Below are positions 1 through 11,390 of a DNA stretch of 64,000 nt, one piece after another. The stretch lies in the NCBI RefSeq assembly GCF_052857255.1, contig NC_135497.1, positions 186,642,109 to 186,706,108 on the forward strand. The letters are read 5' to 3'. This DNA comes from Amblyomma americanum (lineage: Eukaryota; Arthropoda; Arachnida; Ixodida; Ixodidae). Within the stretch, counting starts at the first letter, position 1. Each line of letters starts with the position of its first letter. A model generated the notes under the pieces. That model searched no databases. It was not told where the DNA came from and saw only the letters and a list, made by a program, of their open reading frames with translations. Both the position numbers and the translations under genes were made by a program.

Positions 1-1780
1 TAATACTTCCCTATCGATTTCACACCACGAATAATAAAAGAGATGGAAACATTCCTCTATGCTTTCTTTGGATTCAATCAATGTTGGCTTCCTTGATATC
101 TTGCTCTACAAAGTAGACATGGGAAACGTTTTTCTGTAGAAGGGATCGAAGCAAAGCCCACGCGGTTTAAAGAATCGGGCGTCGTGTTCGTTCCATTTAG
201 CTGAGGGAGGCAAACGCTACAGGCGTACTCCGACGGTTGCACCGCATCGATATTTTCGCATGCCACCTGAAGTGCCTTGTCTGCGTATCGCACCAGATCA
301 CACGCCGCGAATAAAGAGTTTTGGAGGTGACGGGACGGGACGGGACGGGACGGGGGGGGGGGGGGGGGCTTTTGTGGTTTTGGTTGCAGACCCACTGGCG
401 CTCGATAGGACCCGCCACACGGCAGCGTGTCCTAAATAACGATAACATAAAAAATAGAGAACTTGTAAAAATATTAACGGAGTATTATTGTTGTAAGCCA
501 AGCTACTACAGACGGGAGAGTCTATCCGTGCCAACGGTAAGGAACCAAGTACGAGGTGAGCAGCACTAGAGACCTCAATCGTTTTCTGTGTGTGTAAAAA
601 TTTTGTAAAATTTTGACTGTGGTAGAATAAAGAAACTCAAACTCTCGCGTGTCTTTTAAATGAAGAGGCGTAGGTGAATAAAGGAAATTTAAAACGAAGA
701 CGTTTAATTCGCGAAATGAAAAGATTGGAGCCTCTTCCTTCAGAAAATGCACAGCGCGAACACTCCGTGCATCTCTCGAAGTAAGCGCCCAATATCGTCT
801 CCGGTCGCAACCAACTCAAACTGGCCCCGCGGGCACAATTTGTTACGGTATATTTAGCGCTCGATCTCTCATTCCTCATACGGCATTCAGAAGATTAAAG
901 AGGAGACCTGAGTGATCATTCAAGAAGCTTTCATAGCTGCAGATATTCGCTCCATTAATTTTTTTTTTTTTACAGTAATGCCATTCCGGGCCAGAATTAT
1001 GCGTGGGAAAACAAGACTGGAGAAATTGGAGCAACTCTTGATCGAAACACGATTGCTAGGATAGAGTTGGCGGCGAAGCATTATTTGCCTCAGCAGCGAC
1101 ATGAAAGTGCAGTGGCGTTCATGTTGTATTGCATCCACACAATTAACAACGTTAAAATAGTTGTCGCAGCCACATTAACAAATTTCGTTATTATATTTAT
1201 TTAGTGATACTGCAATGTCAGAAAGCAATCTCCCAAAGTGGTGCAGCTGAATAAAAACAACAACTGACATGAAATCCCTAAAATGAAAGCCGGAAAAACA
1301 TTAATAAACTCAAAAAGGCGTACAGCCCGCAACAGTCCCAAGTGGAAAGCGAGAAAGGAGTCAAAGAAAACAGTAAAATAAAGAAATAGTCATCATGAGG
1401 CAAATGAAGACCGCAGTAGCATGTTAGAGAAAAGATGGAACTTTACAACACAATACACAAGGAAAGTTGTCATTTTCATTTGCACCAAAATAAAGGTGTA
1501 GAAACTCGGGATTAAAAACGGCAAACTGCGGGGCTTTCAGTAAAGTCTGGGGACTCAGAAAACATTAGGAGTAGTGCATCCTAGAACCCCATATCAAGAG
1601 GCTTATTGCAAAGTACTGCTACATTCAAATGGATGAGTTGGCACTGGTATAATTTTGAAGAAACAGCCGATAAGCACTGGACACAGACTTGCGAAAGATG
1701 CGCGAAAAAAAAAAGCGACGACTTGAAACAGCATGCCCTTTAATTGAGGAATACGTATAATATTGTTACGAAGAAGACGA
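1..1780. other. No gene seen; pentamer/poly-G tract and purine-rich stretch
   Basis: No supportable gene. A (CGGGA)n run at 330-351 leads into 17 consecutive G at 352-368. From about 1200 to 1780 the + strand is A/G-rich with few pyrimidine runs, which suggests a decayed element, but no protein motif survives. The right edge has a GAAGAAGACGAAGAA string (1770-1786) of the kind seen near tick LTR ends; no matching partner was found. Confidence 0.5.
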
Positions 1781-1825
1781 AGAAGCTGTCAGTAGCGCAG
1801 TAGGCAGTAGCTGTCAGTGCCGTCT

Positions 1826-1844
1826 CCCCCCCCCCCCCCCCCCC
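1826..1844. repeat. Poly-C run (19 nt)
   Basis: Nineteen consecutive C, one of several long G/C homopolymers in the window. It lies between the purine-rich stretch and the retrotransposon relic. Confidence 0.9.
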
Positions 1845-1989
1845 GCGCAGCATTCACGCCGTCCGTGGCGCTCGTGTCGCTGCGACGCCATCGCCCTCCC
1901 TTGTTAGTTACGGTAACTAACTAGGGATAGTCATGGAGTGAGCCCCTCCTCGAGGCGAGGCTGCTGCAGGGTGCAACGCGGGAAAGCAA

Positions 1990-2868
1990 ACCAAAGGGCA
2001 CATCGCGGGGAAAGGCCCCACATATTTCAGTGGATCCCTGGACACAGCGGGCCCGATGGGAAACGAGAAGGTCGATGCTGAAGCAAAGAGTGCTCTGAGC
2101 AATGGCCTCCGTACAGTTGTGCCTTTCTCTAGACCGGACACCACCAGCCTTCTCTCAAACTTTATGAAGAGTGCGACGGCAAGATGGGCCCATCCAGACC
2201 CTAGGCACACCCGCCTGAAAAGACTAGATCCGGGTATGAAATTTAGGGTACCGCGTGGAATTCCGCTGCCTCATGCATTCTTGATGCATAGACTTCGTTT
2301 AGAAGTCGCTTTCACGCGAAAGTATTTACATTTAATTGGACGTTCGGACACCCCGGACTGTTCCACTTGTGGCATGGCCGAGACCGTAGAGCACGTGCTA
2401 GTGGTTTGTTCGGTATATGCGCACCAAAGACTAACATTAGCTGCTTCCTTGAAGCGTTTGGACAGCAGGCCACTATCGGAGGACTTACTGCTAGGCGCTT
2501 GGCTACAGAGTTGGCAAGCAGTCCAGGCAATGCGGGTGTTTTCACGTTTTTGTGCGACACGGGCATTCGGTGCTGATGTTACTGTGCAGGTATTCGAGAG
2601 TTTCAAATGCCTTCGAAACGCGAACACAGTGCGCACCGACCGACAGCCATCTCCATCGCTTCGCATCGCCCACAGCCATGCTATGCTTAGGCTCTGGTTG
2701 TTGATTTCGATATCTGCCGCTCGCTTTTTTCTACTGCCTCTACTCCTCACTAAATTAGTGCTTCAAGATGACAGTACGGCATTCAGAATTTACAACGTGA
2801 GCCCGACATTTCCTCAGTATTGCGCCGATGACTACGACTGCACTCCAGTACTGCTGCTGTTTACATAG
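1990..2868 (+). pseudogene. Non-LTR retrotransposon 3' end: RNase H and C-terminal zinc motif, frameshifted
   Basis: The translation around 2028-2100 reads QWIPGHSGPDG then GNEKVDAEAKSAL, the typical C-terminal RNase H motif of I-like and R1-like retrotransposons. The two halves lie in different frames. One extra A in the GGGAAA at 2058-2063 breaks the domain. The downstream frame, open from 2056 to 2868, continues into a C-x2-C-G...H...C cluster (CSTCGMAETVEHVLVVC), the C-terminal zinc-binding motif of the same class. Reverse transcriptase and endonuclease are absent, so the copy is 5'-truncated, as usual for such insertions. It is not expected to be functional. The exact 3' end is unclear; the last 60 codons are probably former untranslated sequence. 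Confidence 0.75.
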
Positions 2869-3167
2869 CTGTGTACCAACAGGCACTGCTTGTTCACACG
2901 ACTTAAAAGCGTATATCGCTGTAGGTTGTCCAAGTGTGAACATATCGAATGTAGCTGCTCGTTTAGCTTATTCCGAAGACAGAGTAGGTAGAGACGAGCA
3001 CAGCTATTAAGGCTGTCGCCTCATCGGCGTGAAGTTTTCGCTCCGCCGCCCACCTGCTAAGGACAAGACGGGCGACCATCCGCTGATCAGATTCGTCGGC
3101 GCCATTGGTCAGAAAAACATGTAACATAACAATTATATGTGGCCGTTGATAGCGCTGGTTGGCTTTG
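2869..3167. other. No gene seen
   Basis: Unremarkable sequence between the retrotransposon relic and a SINE. No motif or repeat was recognised. Confidence 0.4.
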
Positions 3168-3390
3168 TTTGGTTTGGTTTATAGGGTTTAACGTCGTAAA
3201 GTGAGTCTGGCTATGAGGGACGCCATCGAGCAGGGCTCCGTATAATTTTGACCGCCTCAGGATATTTAGCGTGCTCTGACAACGCACAGTACACGGGCCT
3301 CTAGCATTTCACCTCCGTCGAAATGCTACTGCCGTAGCCGGGATAAAACACGAATCTTTTTAAGTCAGAAGCCGAGCACTATCACCTGAT
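3168..3390 (-). mobile_element. Ruka-type tRNA-derived SINE, diverged
   Basis: It aligns by eye with the better copies at 22602 and 23619: the body string GGGTTTAACGTC, the CTCCG / GACC-CCT block, the ACACGGGCCTCTAGCATTTC block, and the tRNA-like head at the right end on the minus strand. The internal promoter box B is damaged (GTTTTATCCCGG instead of GTTCGATCCCGG), so it is an old copy. No target duplication was seen. Confidence 0.8.
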
Positions 3391-4387
3391 TGTGCTGGTG
3401 TCGTGTCGTTGTCGGCAAGGTTTGACTGAGCGGTGCGTCAACGGCGGCTCCCGACTGCCCGCCAGCGTCGTCGTCGACCAAGGAAGAGACGAGACACACA
3501 AACCTTCCTTGGTCTGTGTGTGTTTGCGCTGTTGAACCACCACTATGCATCAACACCAACTAGCCCAAGCTGCAGTTCTTCGTCGTCGAATCGCTCTCCG
3601 CATTAGAAACTATGGAACAGACAAAAACAAAACTCGACGGCAGCAGCGCCACTGCAATACAGCGAGTGAATGCTGAAACTTTCAAATTCGTTTCAAAGCT
3701 GCCGCGAAGCAGCATGAGAGTAGGTCAAGCACGATCCCATTCTAAGTGTCAAATGCCATTCGATTCAGATGCCATTTGAACGTATTCGTGTAGCACGGGT
3801 GTGAATAAGTGACTTCGTGGTGACTGTCTACTGTGTCAGAAGGAATGAATTAATGTGACGCTAGAAATTCAATGCTCATTTTTGTAACTGATGCATCATC
3901 TTCATGATAATTTCGGATGAGTAATATTGATAGGATACTTTGAAGCAAGGACGGGGTTCAGCACTGAGACACCAACGAACGATTTGTATTCTAGAAAAAA
4001 TATTAATTTGCGCCACTGCCTTTTACACTCATCGAAGTGCGTTGGTGCAAGATCTCATTAATATTTAGTAACACTTGATATTTTGCGCCTTTCGTGCCTG
4101 AAGCACTGCAGCGTTCGGGAAGACGCAACGGGCTGCGCAATCCTTGGATGGCGAAATCTGCTTGAACCATCTGGCATGCAGACCCGAAATAGATTAACCG
4201 CTCGGCTGTCACACGTTACTTTGAGCGATGGCTGTCATTGGTGACAGTGATTGGGAAAGACCAGTACAAAAGAGTCTACAAAGTCCTCCGCCGACATCCT
4301 CGGAGAGCGGTCTGCTGGGATGCACAAAGCCCCGCGAGCTTCCGGGACATTTAAGGTAAGTGGAGCATATTATCACTTGAGCAACCC
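3391..4387. other. No gene seen; isolated splice-donor-like site
   Basis: Mixed sequence without a coherent open frame. A good donor-like TTAAG/GTAAGTGG occurs just inside this stretch at 4354, but no exon could be tied to it. Confidence 0.35.
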
Positions 4388-4844
4388 AGGCAGCAACCAA
4401 GCGTTACACTATGTTACTTTTTGTTTTCCTCAAACATTAATGCAATGTTCTTTCTTCTAACGTTTTCGAAACGTTGCTACTAAACATTCAAATAACCTTG
4501 CCCTAACTTTAATTAAACATTTCAGCAGTATAAATGCGACTACGTCTAAATTGGCACAGTAACCTTGCAAGAGCATGCAGGCCCGTCAATATTGAAGTTA
4601 CACAACATGACGCTTTGGGAGGAACAACAGCTAGAGGTGGGCAACCTCATGAGGTTTCGACCACATGAGGTCGACCTGAACCTCAAAATTAGCTCAACTT
4701 CACGTCGTGAGGTGATGTTGAGGTGAGGTCGGCGATGGCTTGAAGTTTTGTGAGTGAGGTCAGCAAATCAGACCTCAACCTCACGCGTGAGTTTGAGGTT
4801 GAGTGAGGTCATCTTTCAGTGAGGTTAAAATTTTGAGATCGAGA

Positions 4845-6820
4845 CTCTCTGCACTTGCCGTGTCTTACTCCGACGAGTGCCGCTTCCGAAGCACAGTTGC
4901 AGAGCATCACCGCAGTGTCCATACAATGACGCTTGGTGTTCGGTTTCTCCTGTGTGTACAACCGGATGCCGCAGTCCGCTCTTAGCTTTTGGTGCTGCGT
5001 CGTAATGTCCATTGAGCATGAGCCCACAGGAGGACCCACCCCTCTGGCCTTCCTGGAATGAGTGCTGCTGTCCCGGCACGCAACCCTACCTCCCCCTTAT
5101 CCCGCTGGCGTAGCACCCCTAGCTGCCTGCCGGTCGGCTCAAACTCCAGAGAGGGCGCAAATCACATAACTCACGTTGACCCGCGGTAGCTTTGTTTGAT
5201 GCCACAAACGAATAAGTTCAGTCCAACAAGCACGCAATAAATTCGTCGCAGCGCGGATGGGCCCAAGCAAGACTGCTTCGTGTTCATGCTCGTTGCCGGC
5301 GCTGACGCCACGTCTCTTGCCTAGCTAACTTAACAAGCTAACTTAACAGAAACTGGAGCAGTCGGCACAGGCGAGAGAATGGGATTCAGGCGTTTCCTAA
5401 CACGGACACCTGCTGATTTGTTTAAAAAAGCACGAAGCCAGAAAAACCTGTATGGCGCCGTCGAAGCTTTGTTCGGTGTCTTCCCCTTTCGAATCTCACA
5501 CTGCTTCTGTATATTCCCGTTTTGTAATGCAAGCAGATATAAATATAATTTCACTTTTATATCCTTCCGGATAACCTCTTTTTGGTCTCCGGTTCCTTAT
5601 TCCTTCTCGGCAATTCACTTATTATGCTGAAACACCGCAGCACGAAGTGAACGTACCAGCACAGCGGTGTTACATGGGTGAAAACGTGTAAAACTATTAT
5701 GAATGTATGGTCCTGTGGCAGCTGATTCCTTTTCCCTTTTTTTAATGAAAATGTGTGAATAGAACTGATTACGTGCTGGCGCTGTGCTGCTGAGTCGCTG
5801 TTTCAAACCTTCTAATATTACGTTTAATGGGGCACACTGTTGTTCGCTTCTGTTTTTAGTGTGCGATTTTTGTTTGTATGTTTGTAATCATTCTCTGTTT
5901 TTTTTATTTTCTCGTATGGGATCAGTTAGGTTGACAGCCAGGCGCTACCCGTACTCTTTCCTTTAACTGTTTGGCAGAGACCCATCGTTCACGTTACAAG
6001 CTTCGCCGAATGCTCGCGTGGTTAGTTCAGTTTTGAAGAAAAACAAGTGACTTAAAGCAGTTTGTCTCACTGACTGGTTGACGAAATGGTACCCAGAATT
6101 CTGTTCAGGCGTATGAGTATTTAGGCGGTGTTTTTTTTTTTCTCCGTGGGGTGGAGGCTTGGCAAAAGATTTCGCTGCGGTGAAATTTGAGCGCTGAGAC
6201 GTGGTGCTCTTGACAGAGAGAGCGGTTCACGCTGCCCACTCTAGGCCAGTTGTTTTGACCCGTGTGATTTCAATAGCCGGCACAGTGTTCGAAGACGTCA
6301 TCTAGCCCTTTCTTGCAAAATGCCACGGAATCACCGAGTCATCGGAGAATTCCCAGGATTTCGAAACCATTACCATCGCCACCTGGAGGGAAGTGGCGGA
6401 AACGGGGGAGGGTCTTGACCTCCCAGGAACATCAACATCGTTATCCTTAATTATTAGCTGCAGATATTCCTATTTTCCCGCACAATAATTGTCTTCGGTT
6501 GTTGGGTGATGTACAATAGTTAATCAATATTCTGGCAACATTTAATTTGGTAGCGGTATATCAGACTTCCCCGGGCTCATAAGGATACATTGTTAGCATC
6601 ATCATCATCGCCATCATCTCGAGAGTAAAACGCATGTGTCGTTGCATGATCTTTGCAGTATGTCATACATGAGAACTGGCGCGTTTACCTGCTGGACAAT
6701 CCGAATGTATTTAATATGGACCGGGTGGTGGGCACTCTTTGTAATGCCTCATGCGCTCATGTGTAGTAATGTGGGATCCATATGGATCTTGAAATTGGAG
6801 GTGGGTGGGGGCCTGGTATG
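4845..6820. other. Interior of the nested elements; no gene seen
   Basis: No domain was recognised. It includes AT-rich stretches and a short CATCATCATC run near 6598. The open frames here are short and overlap on both strands without coding character. Confidence 0.4.
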
Positions 6821-6821
6821 A

Positions 6822-7128
6822 CGTGAAATTACATCGTTGTCACGTGACAAGGCGTGACGTCATATTAGATCGTCGTCACGTGACTAGGTTTGACGTCACA
6901 TTACATCATTGTCGCGTGATGAGCTACGACGTCACACTGATATGACGTCATCACTAATTATAGTAATGTCTTAGAATTACATATTTAGATTAATTAGCAT
7001 CTATTTGCGTGGCGTCATCGTCTTCGCCGCGTGACTCGTCGGCTCATGACGTCACATGGTACCGTTTTTTGAGGACACTTTTTTTGCGGATATGACCTTG
7101 AAAGTGAGCCATCTAATGCTTTCGCATT
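6822..7128 (+). repeat. Dispersed repeat with 36-base tandem of E-box and CRE palindromes
   Basis: Three units of exactly 36 bases start at 6828, 6864 and 6900. Each runs ATTA-ATC, then TCACGTGAC (or TCGCGTGAT in the third), then GACGTCA. Further TGACGTCA copies follow at 6942 and near 7047. The right part (7030-7125) is matched, in reverse complement, at 21795-21895, so this is a dispersed repeat rather than a single regulatory site. The TGACGTCA and CACGTG palindromes are consensus CREB/ATF and bHLH sites. Confidence 0.6.
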
Positions 7129-7789
7129 CATAAAAGGAGCCGCTCGCTTCTACACAGACATAAATACAACGCGCCTTTGTCGGTGTACTACAGTCGCAGC
7201 TTGTTAAGTGTTTTCGAAGGCAGCATAGAGAGTACTGAAAAGAGCGCTTTCTGGGTGACAAAATTACTATCTACGCTGAGTCCTCTCGTTATGCCGGAAA
7301 GAACTTGAAAATCGAGATATACTGATATGCGTCTGCGTAGCCGTCGCATTGGAAAGTACATCGACGACCAATTTCTTTACATTCGCTAATTATTCTCAAG
7401 CCTCAAAAAAGTATCCTGAATACCTCCCTCCCCCCTCCCAATTTCTTGTAGACGGTGTAGAAAGCCTGTGTTTGTCATCTGCCGGTTAGTGTGTGAATGA
7501 GCGAGAGGATTACAATACGAAGAGGTATACACGAAGCAGGTTGCAGAATATTGACACTAATAAAGTACTCTCCGACGTACTGCTGGTAACAGCGTATGGG
7601 ACACCGCTTCCCGCAGGCCATAAACTCTCCGAGTGTTCCTCCCAGATCATAAGCTTCTCCTATTGCGTGCACAGCAATAGTATCTGTACACACCTTATTA
7701 AATAAAACCATCATCACTTTTGCTTTCCTGTCTCGCAGGTTTCTCAGAATTGTTTTATCTGAAAAACTTCTTAATCGCCTTTTTTTTTC
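7129..7789. other. No gene seen
   Basis: Interior of the nested elements to the right of the CRE/E-box repeat. No domain or recognisable repeat. Confidence 0.35.
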
Positions 7790-8602
7790 TGAGGTCGAGC
7801 AGCCGACCTCAGCCTCACAATTTGAGGTTGAAGTGAGGCTGAGTGAGGTCAGCAGTGGCCTCGAGAAAAGTGAGGTGAGGGCGTCTCAGGAGACCTCAAT
7901 CTCAACTGATGAAGATGAGGTTGAGGTGAGGTCAAGATTTTTTAGGTCAAATTCCCACCTCTGCCGAAAACTAGGGCGGCGCTTGAATTCTGCAATACAC
8001 TACAACCAATACATGCAACTCACTCACCTCTGAACGGATACCATGAAGACAAGCTTATATAGCCATTTTTGACCCAAGAGTGATATTGGTGAACGGGCGA
8101 TAAGCAATGTTTTCAGACAAAATAACGTGGCTGTTCACAGGATCTATGGCAGGCACATTCTAAGACATTTATTGCAAAGTACTGCTAACTGAAGAACATC
8201 TTTACTGTAAAAACAGTGAGGAAAGCAGTGGGAAACAGTGCAGGAAATATATTTGTAATCTTGCTTTATTTTTACGATTCAAACGTTCTAGTGACCTATG
8301 GAGCACAATAATAAAGTAATCTTTAGTTCGAACGTTAAAGTAATGTTTACTGTATACCACGCAACATTATTCGTAAATTTTTAAGGCTATAATAATGTTT
8401 AAGTTAATATTAGCATTAAGAGCTCAGCATTAGCACAATGTTTACGTTGAATGTTAAAACTAAAGTTATAGATACAACATGTACCGTTATTTGACAGTTT
8501 TAAAATTAAAATAGCGTTCCAATGTAACACGTAACGTTATTGCAACTTGCATACCAATTTTATAATAATTTTAATGTTTGGCTCTACCTGGGAACAAGCA
8601 GG

Positions 8603-10034
8603 CGCCTTCGAAGCCCTTCCTTTTGAGTGACCTATTTAAATGGGTTTCCCAGCTCTCACATTGAAGCCGCATATTGGATGTCTGAAGATGGATGCACCGA
8701 GTCGATTGCGCGCCGCTCAGCCAGTGCGTCTTTTCTAGCACACTTCCCTCCATTAGGCTAGGCGATATGCCATTTTGATATAAGGGTAAGATCACCCGAC
8801 TGCCGCCGTTACCGCTAGAGCGGCTTGAGCGTTAAAGCGTTGCCGACGGAGCACCACTACGTGAAAACAAGCTCTCGTGCAATATGGCCTCTCACACTGG
8901 AAGACGTTTATCACCATCTCGCAGTAACCATGTAGGTAAAGGTGACAAGATTTACATGGACCAACTGTGCAAGCGGAGCTAAGTCAGACGTCTCTCGAAG
9001 AGATTGAAATTTCTGAGGTGGAATATGTTAAAAGCTGATACCTCGAGGCAACTTCATTTACTTCTTCGTCACGGTGCTCTTGCGGGCGTGCTCACCAGTG
9101 CGGTTGATGAGCACTGAAGTCTGCCCTTAGTACGTAAGACGCACCGCTGTGATAAAACCAGTGCTTCAGAAATGCAACACCTATAGTGATAGCGTAGAAC
9201 GGCGCGGCATCCTCACCCTAGTCGCAGTCATTCCGATGAGACTACCAATAACAGCTGAACAGCTGAACAGGTCAGCCCGTCGGTCAGGCGTGCAAACGTT
9301 CGATATGCTGAGTCAGCGTGAACATAGGTCGAGACTTAATGACGCGTTACAGAAATGCGTATATATATTCTCTTGGCGGTCAAGGGAAACTGCTATCCGC
9401 AAACCTGACGCAGGGCAGTCGACGCGCTCTAAGTAAATTTTTTTCGCTGTACTCACATTGGCAAAACGAACTTGTAAGGCACTATTCTACATATTTTATC
9501 TGCTCAGAACATCTGCATTTTCTTGAAGTAAGACTTGCCGAGCTCTAGCTGGGACGTTTCTAAGGGTTCCGAAAGCGACGTTAATTTTTACGAGCACTTG
9601 AGAGTGCAGGGGTGTACCCCCTAGCCAGATGTCTCTGTGAGTGAGCGCGGCACACAACCATTCGCAACAGGCCAATTCCTGGGCGCCGTGGAAGGAAAAC
9701 CTGTTGGGTGCGCGAACACCTTGTGACAGTGGCGTTGGGCTACGTTGTGAATGCGCCGGGTGACCCGGTGGCCGCTGCATTTCTGGGGTGAAAATTCGCA
9801 CCCTCTCGCGACCACCACACAGCTAACACACTACCGCCATCTCTCGTAGGAAGGATGCCCTAAAGCTTCTGCAGTCGATTGTGTGATGGTCGTCCTACGC
9901 TATAGAGGCTTCTCTTCACTGTCCAGTACATTTCCCGTCGTTATTAATATCTTGCTAAGGTCTCGTCGATTATGCAGGACCCACTTTGTAAATGAAGTTT
10001 GTGGTGCCAGCACTTCTCCCACACTGTTTACATA
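8603..10034. other. No gene seen
   Basis: Several short open frames occur on both strands but none resembles a known family or has a convincing start and splice context. Confidence 0.4.
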
Positions 10035-10038
10035 TTTT

Positions 10039-10069
<31 letters not shown>

Positions 10070-10077
10070 TTTATTTA
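10035..10077 (-). repeat. (TTTA)n tract, 3' tail of an L2/CR1-like element
   Basis: On the minus strand this is a (TAAA)n tail directly after the element's 3' untranslated region. Such simple tails are typical of L2/CR1-like retrotransposons. Confidence 0.75.
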
Positions 10078-10850
10078 CAAATACTGCGGTCTCAACGAGA
10101 CCAAGCAGGTGGGCGTGTCGTACAACATTTTCTCTCGATTAACATCAATTAGAAATAAGCTCTTGCGTTAAACATGTGAAAGAGAACAAAATATGGGAAG
10201 AGAACAAAAGTGACCAAGCACGCATTTCAGTTATGTAGAATGGTTTTTACGTAATCTCACAGAAATGAACTTGCATACGCTACCCCTCAGAAAAATGATA
10301 ACCTGATAAAATTACAGAAAAAACGTCACAGAATGTCACGACGCAAAATACAGCAGCAGCGCCTAATCAAAATTATCAGTGGAAAAAATTTCAGAGGGGA
10401 GACCATTCCACTGGCTAACTGTACGAGGAAAAAAAGAATATTTATACAAGTTAGTACGGGCATGGAAAGGCAGCAAATTGTGAGCGTGACGGTGCCTTGA
10501 CACGCGTGGCAGGTAACGCTGAATGTATGGCCGTCCATTAAATTCTAACGACTTGTCATACATCGTGAAAAGAAATTTAAGTCGTGCTATAGCTCTTCGC
10601 AATTATAAGGTAGGGATATGGTTGTCAGCCATGAGTTGTGACGGGGAATCAGTAGCATTTTAAAATCAGGAGGTGCTGTTTTCAGCTTATGACGCAGAAA
10701 GCCGAGTTTTCGGGAAGCGGATGCGCAAATGTTATCAATGTGTTTGGACCACGAAAGAGTGTTTGTAAACGTTACGCCTAGGTATTTGTATTCTGTGGCT
10801 TCCTTTATTTGAGTATTATTGATGCAATGTGAGAATGAAATATTCACGCG
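10078..10850 (-). pseudogene. L2/CR1-like non-LTR retrotransposon, 5'-truncated, internally deleted
   Basis: On the minus strand the frame from 10847 reads EYKYLGVTFTNTLSWSKHI, followed by KLGFLRHKLKTAPP. This is the thumb region after the reverse transcriptase catalytic motif in L2/CR1-like elements. A second frame from 10602 reads RRAIARLKFLF and then YKYSFFPRTVSQWNGLP, the conserved C-terminal end of the same protein. The stretch that normally separates them (roughly 50 residues) is missing, and the two parts are in different frames. Everything upstream is absent. The copy is dead on arrival (5'-truncated) and later deleted. Confidence 0.85.
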
Positions 10851-10997
10851 CTAAAAGAAAAATTAAGGGACGATCAGACATCTGACGCGACAATTCCGTG
10901 AAAGCAGTTTTATTTATCCTCGATGATCACTTTAATGCTTTGACTCTAATGAATGCTTTTATTTTAAGCCGAAGCTTCACCCACCTGACAGAATTTT

Positions 10998-11390
10998 TCC
11001 GGAGGGTGAAGGTGGGAGGGGGGGGGGGGGGCGTGCAAGGGGAAGCTGGCTTTCCTGCTGCGTTTTTGAATTAGATTCCGCTTTCCCTTTTCCGCTCCGC
11101 TTCTGCGTGGCCTTCTAGTAGATGGAGGCCTTGTGGAGGGCGCGGGTAGGTGACTTGGTGGTGGGTGGCGCTTCTAGAGGGTAGAGTTAGGTGGTTGGGT
11201 GGTGAATGGCGCTTTTGGAGGCTGAAGGTGGGCAGCCTCCTAGGGCTAGGGGCGGTGGCAGGGGAAGAGGGAAGGGGTGATGTGGTTGATGGGTGGTGCT
11301 TCTGGAGGGTGCAGACTCCTCTTTTGGGCTGTAGACTTCATTTCAACTGACGACAGGTTCCTGGTGGCAGGAGGGGGGGGGGGGGCGAGG
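10998..11390 (+). repeat. G-rich strand with two poly-G runs
   Basis: The + strand is dominated by G between poly-G runs at 11018-11031 (14 nt) and 11373-11385 (13 nt). GGTGGGTGGCGCTTCTAGAGGG-like units recur at about 11158, 11201 and 11285 with variation. Many runs of three or more G make quadruplex formation possible. No gene is seen. Confidence 0.6.

Larger units (their letters stand above)
4631..7966. mobile_element. Inner inverted-repeat element with GAGGTTGAGGT arms
   Basis: The left arm (4631-4840) begins CTAGAGGTGGGCAAC, and the right arm (7790-7966) ends AATTCCCACCTCTG, which is complementary at its core. Each arm is packed with alternating GAGGTTGAGGTGAGGT and its complement ACCTCAACCTC, so each arm can itself fold. 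Between the arms are about 2.9 kb with no recognised transposase. It is either one element with long arms or two related fragments in opposite orientation. Confidence 0.45.
4388..8602. mobile_element. Outer inverted-repeat DNA element (non-autonomous), interrupted
   Basis: The left end CCCAGGCAGCAACCAAGCGTTA (from 4388) resembles the reverse complement of the right end (8575-8602, ending GGCTCTACCTGGG). Both arms are unusually rich in AACATTA/TAATGTT and AACGTT strings: 4388-4625 on the left and about 8100-8600 on the right. No transposase is recognisable between them. The centre is occupied by a second, differently bordered element. Boundaries are read by eye, and the pairing of the two arms is inference. 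Confidence 0.45.

Noticed and set aside
2271..2750. 159-codon minus-strand frame
   Set aside because: Antisense of the RNase H and zinc-motif end of the retrotransposon.
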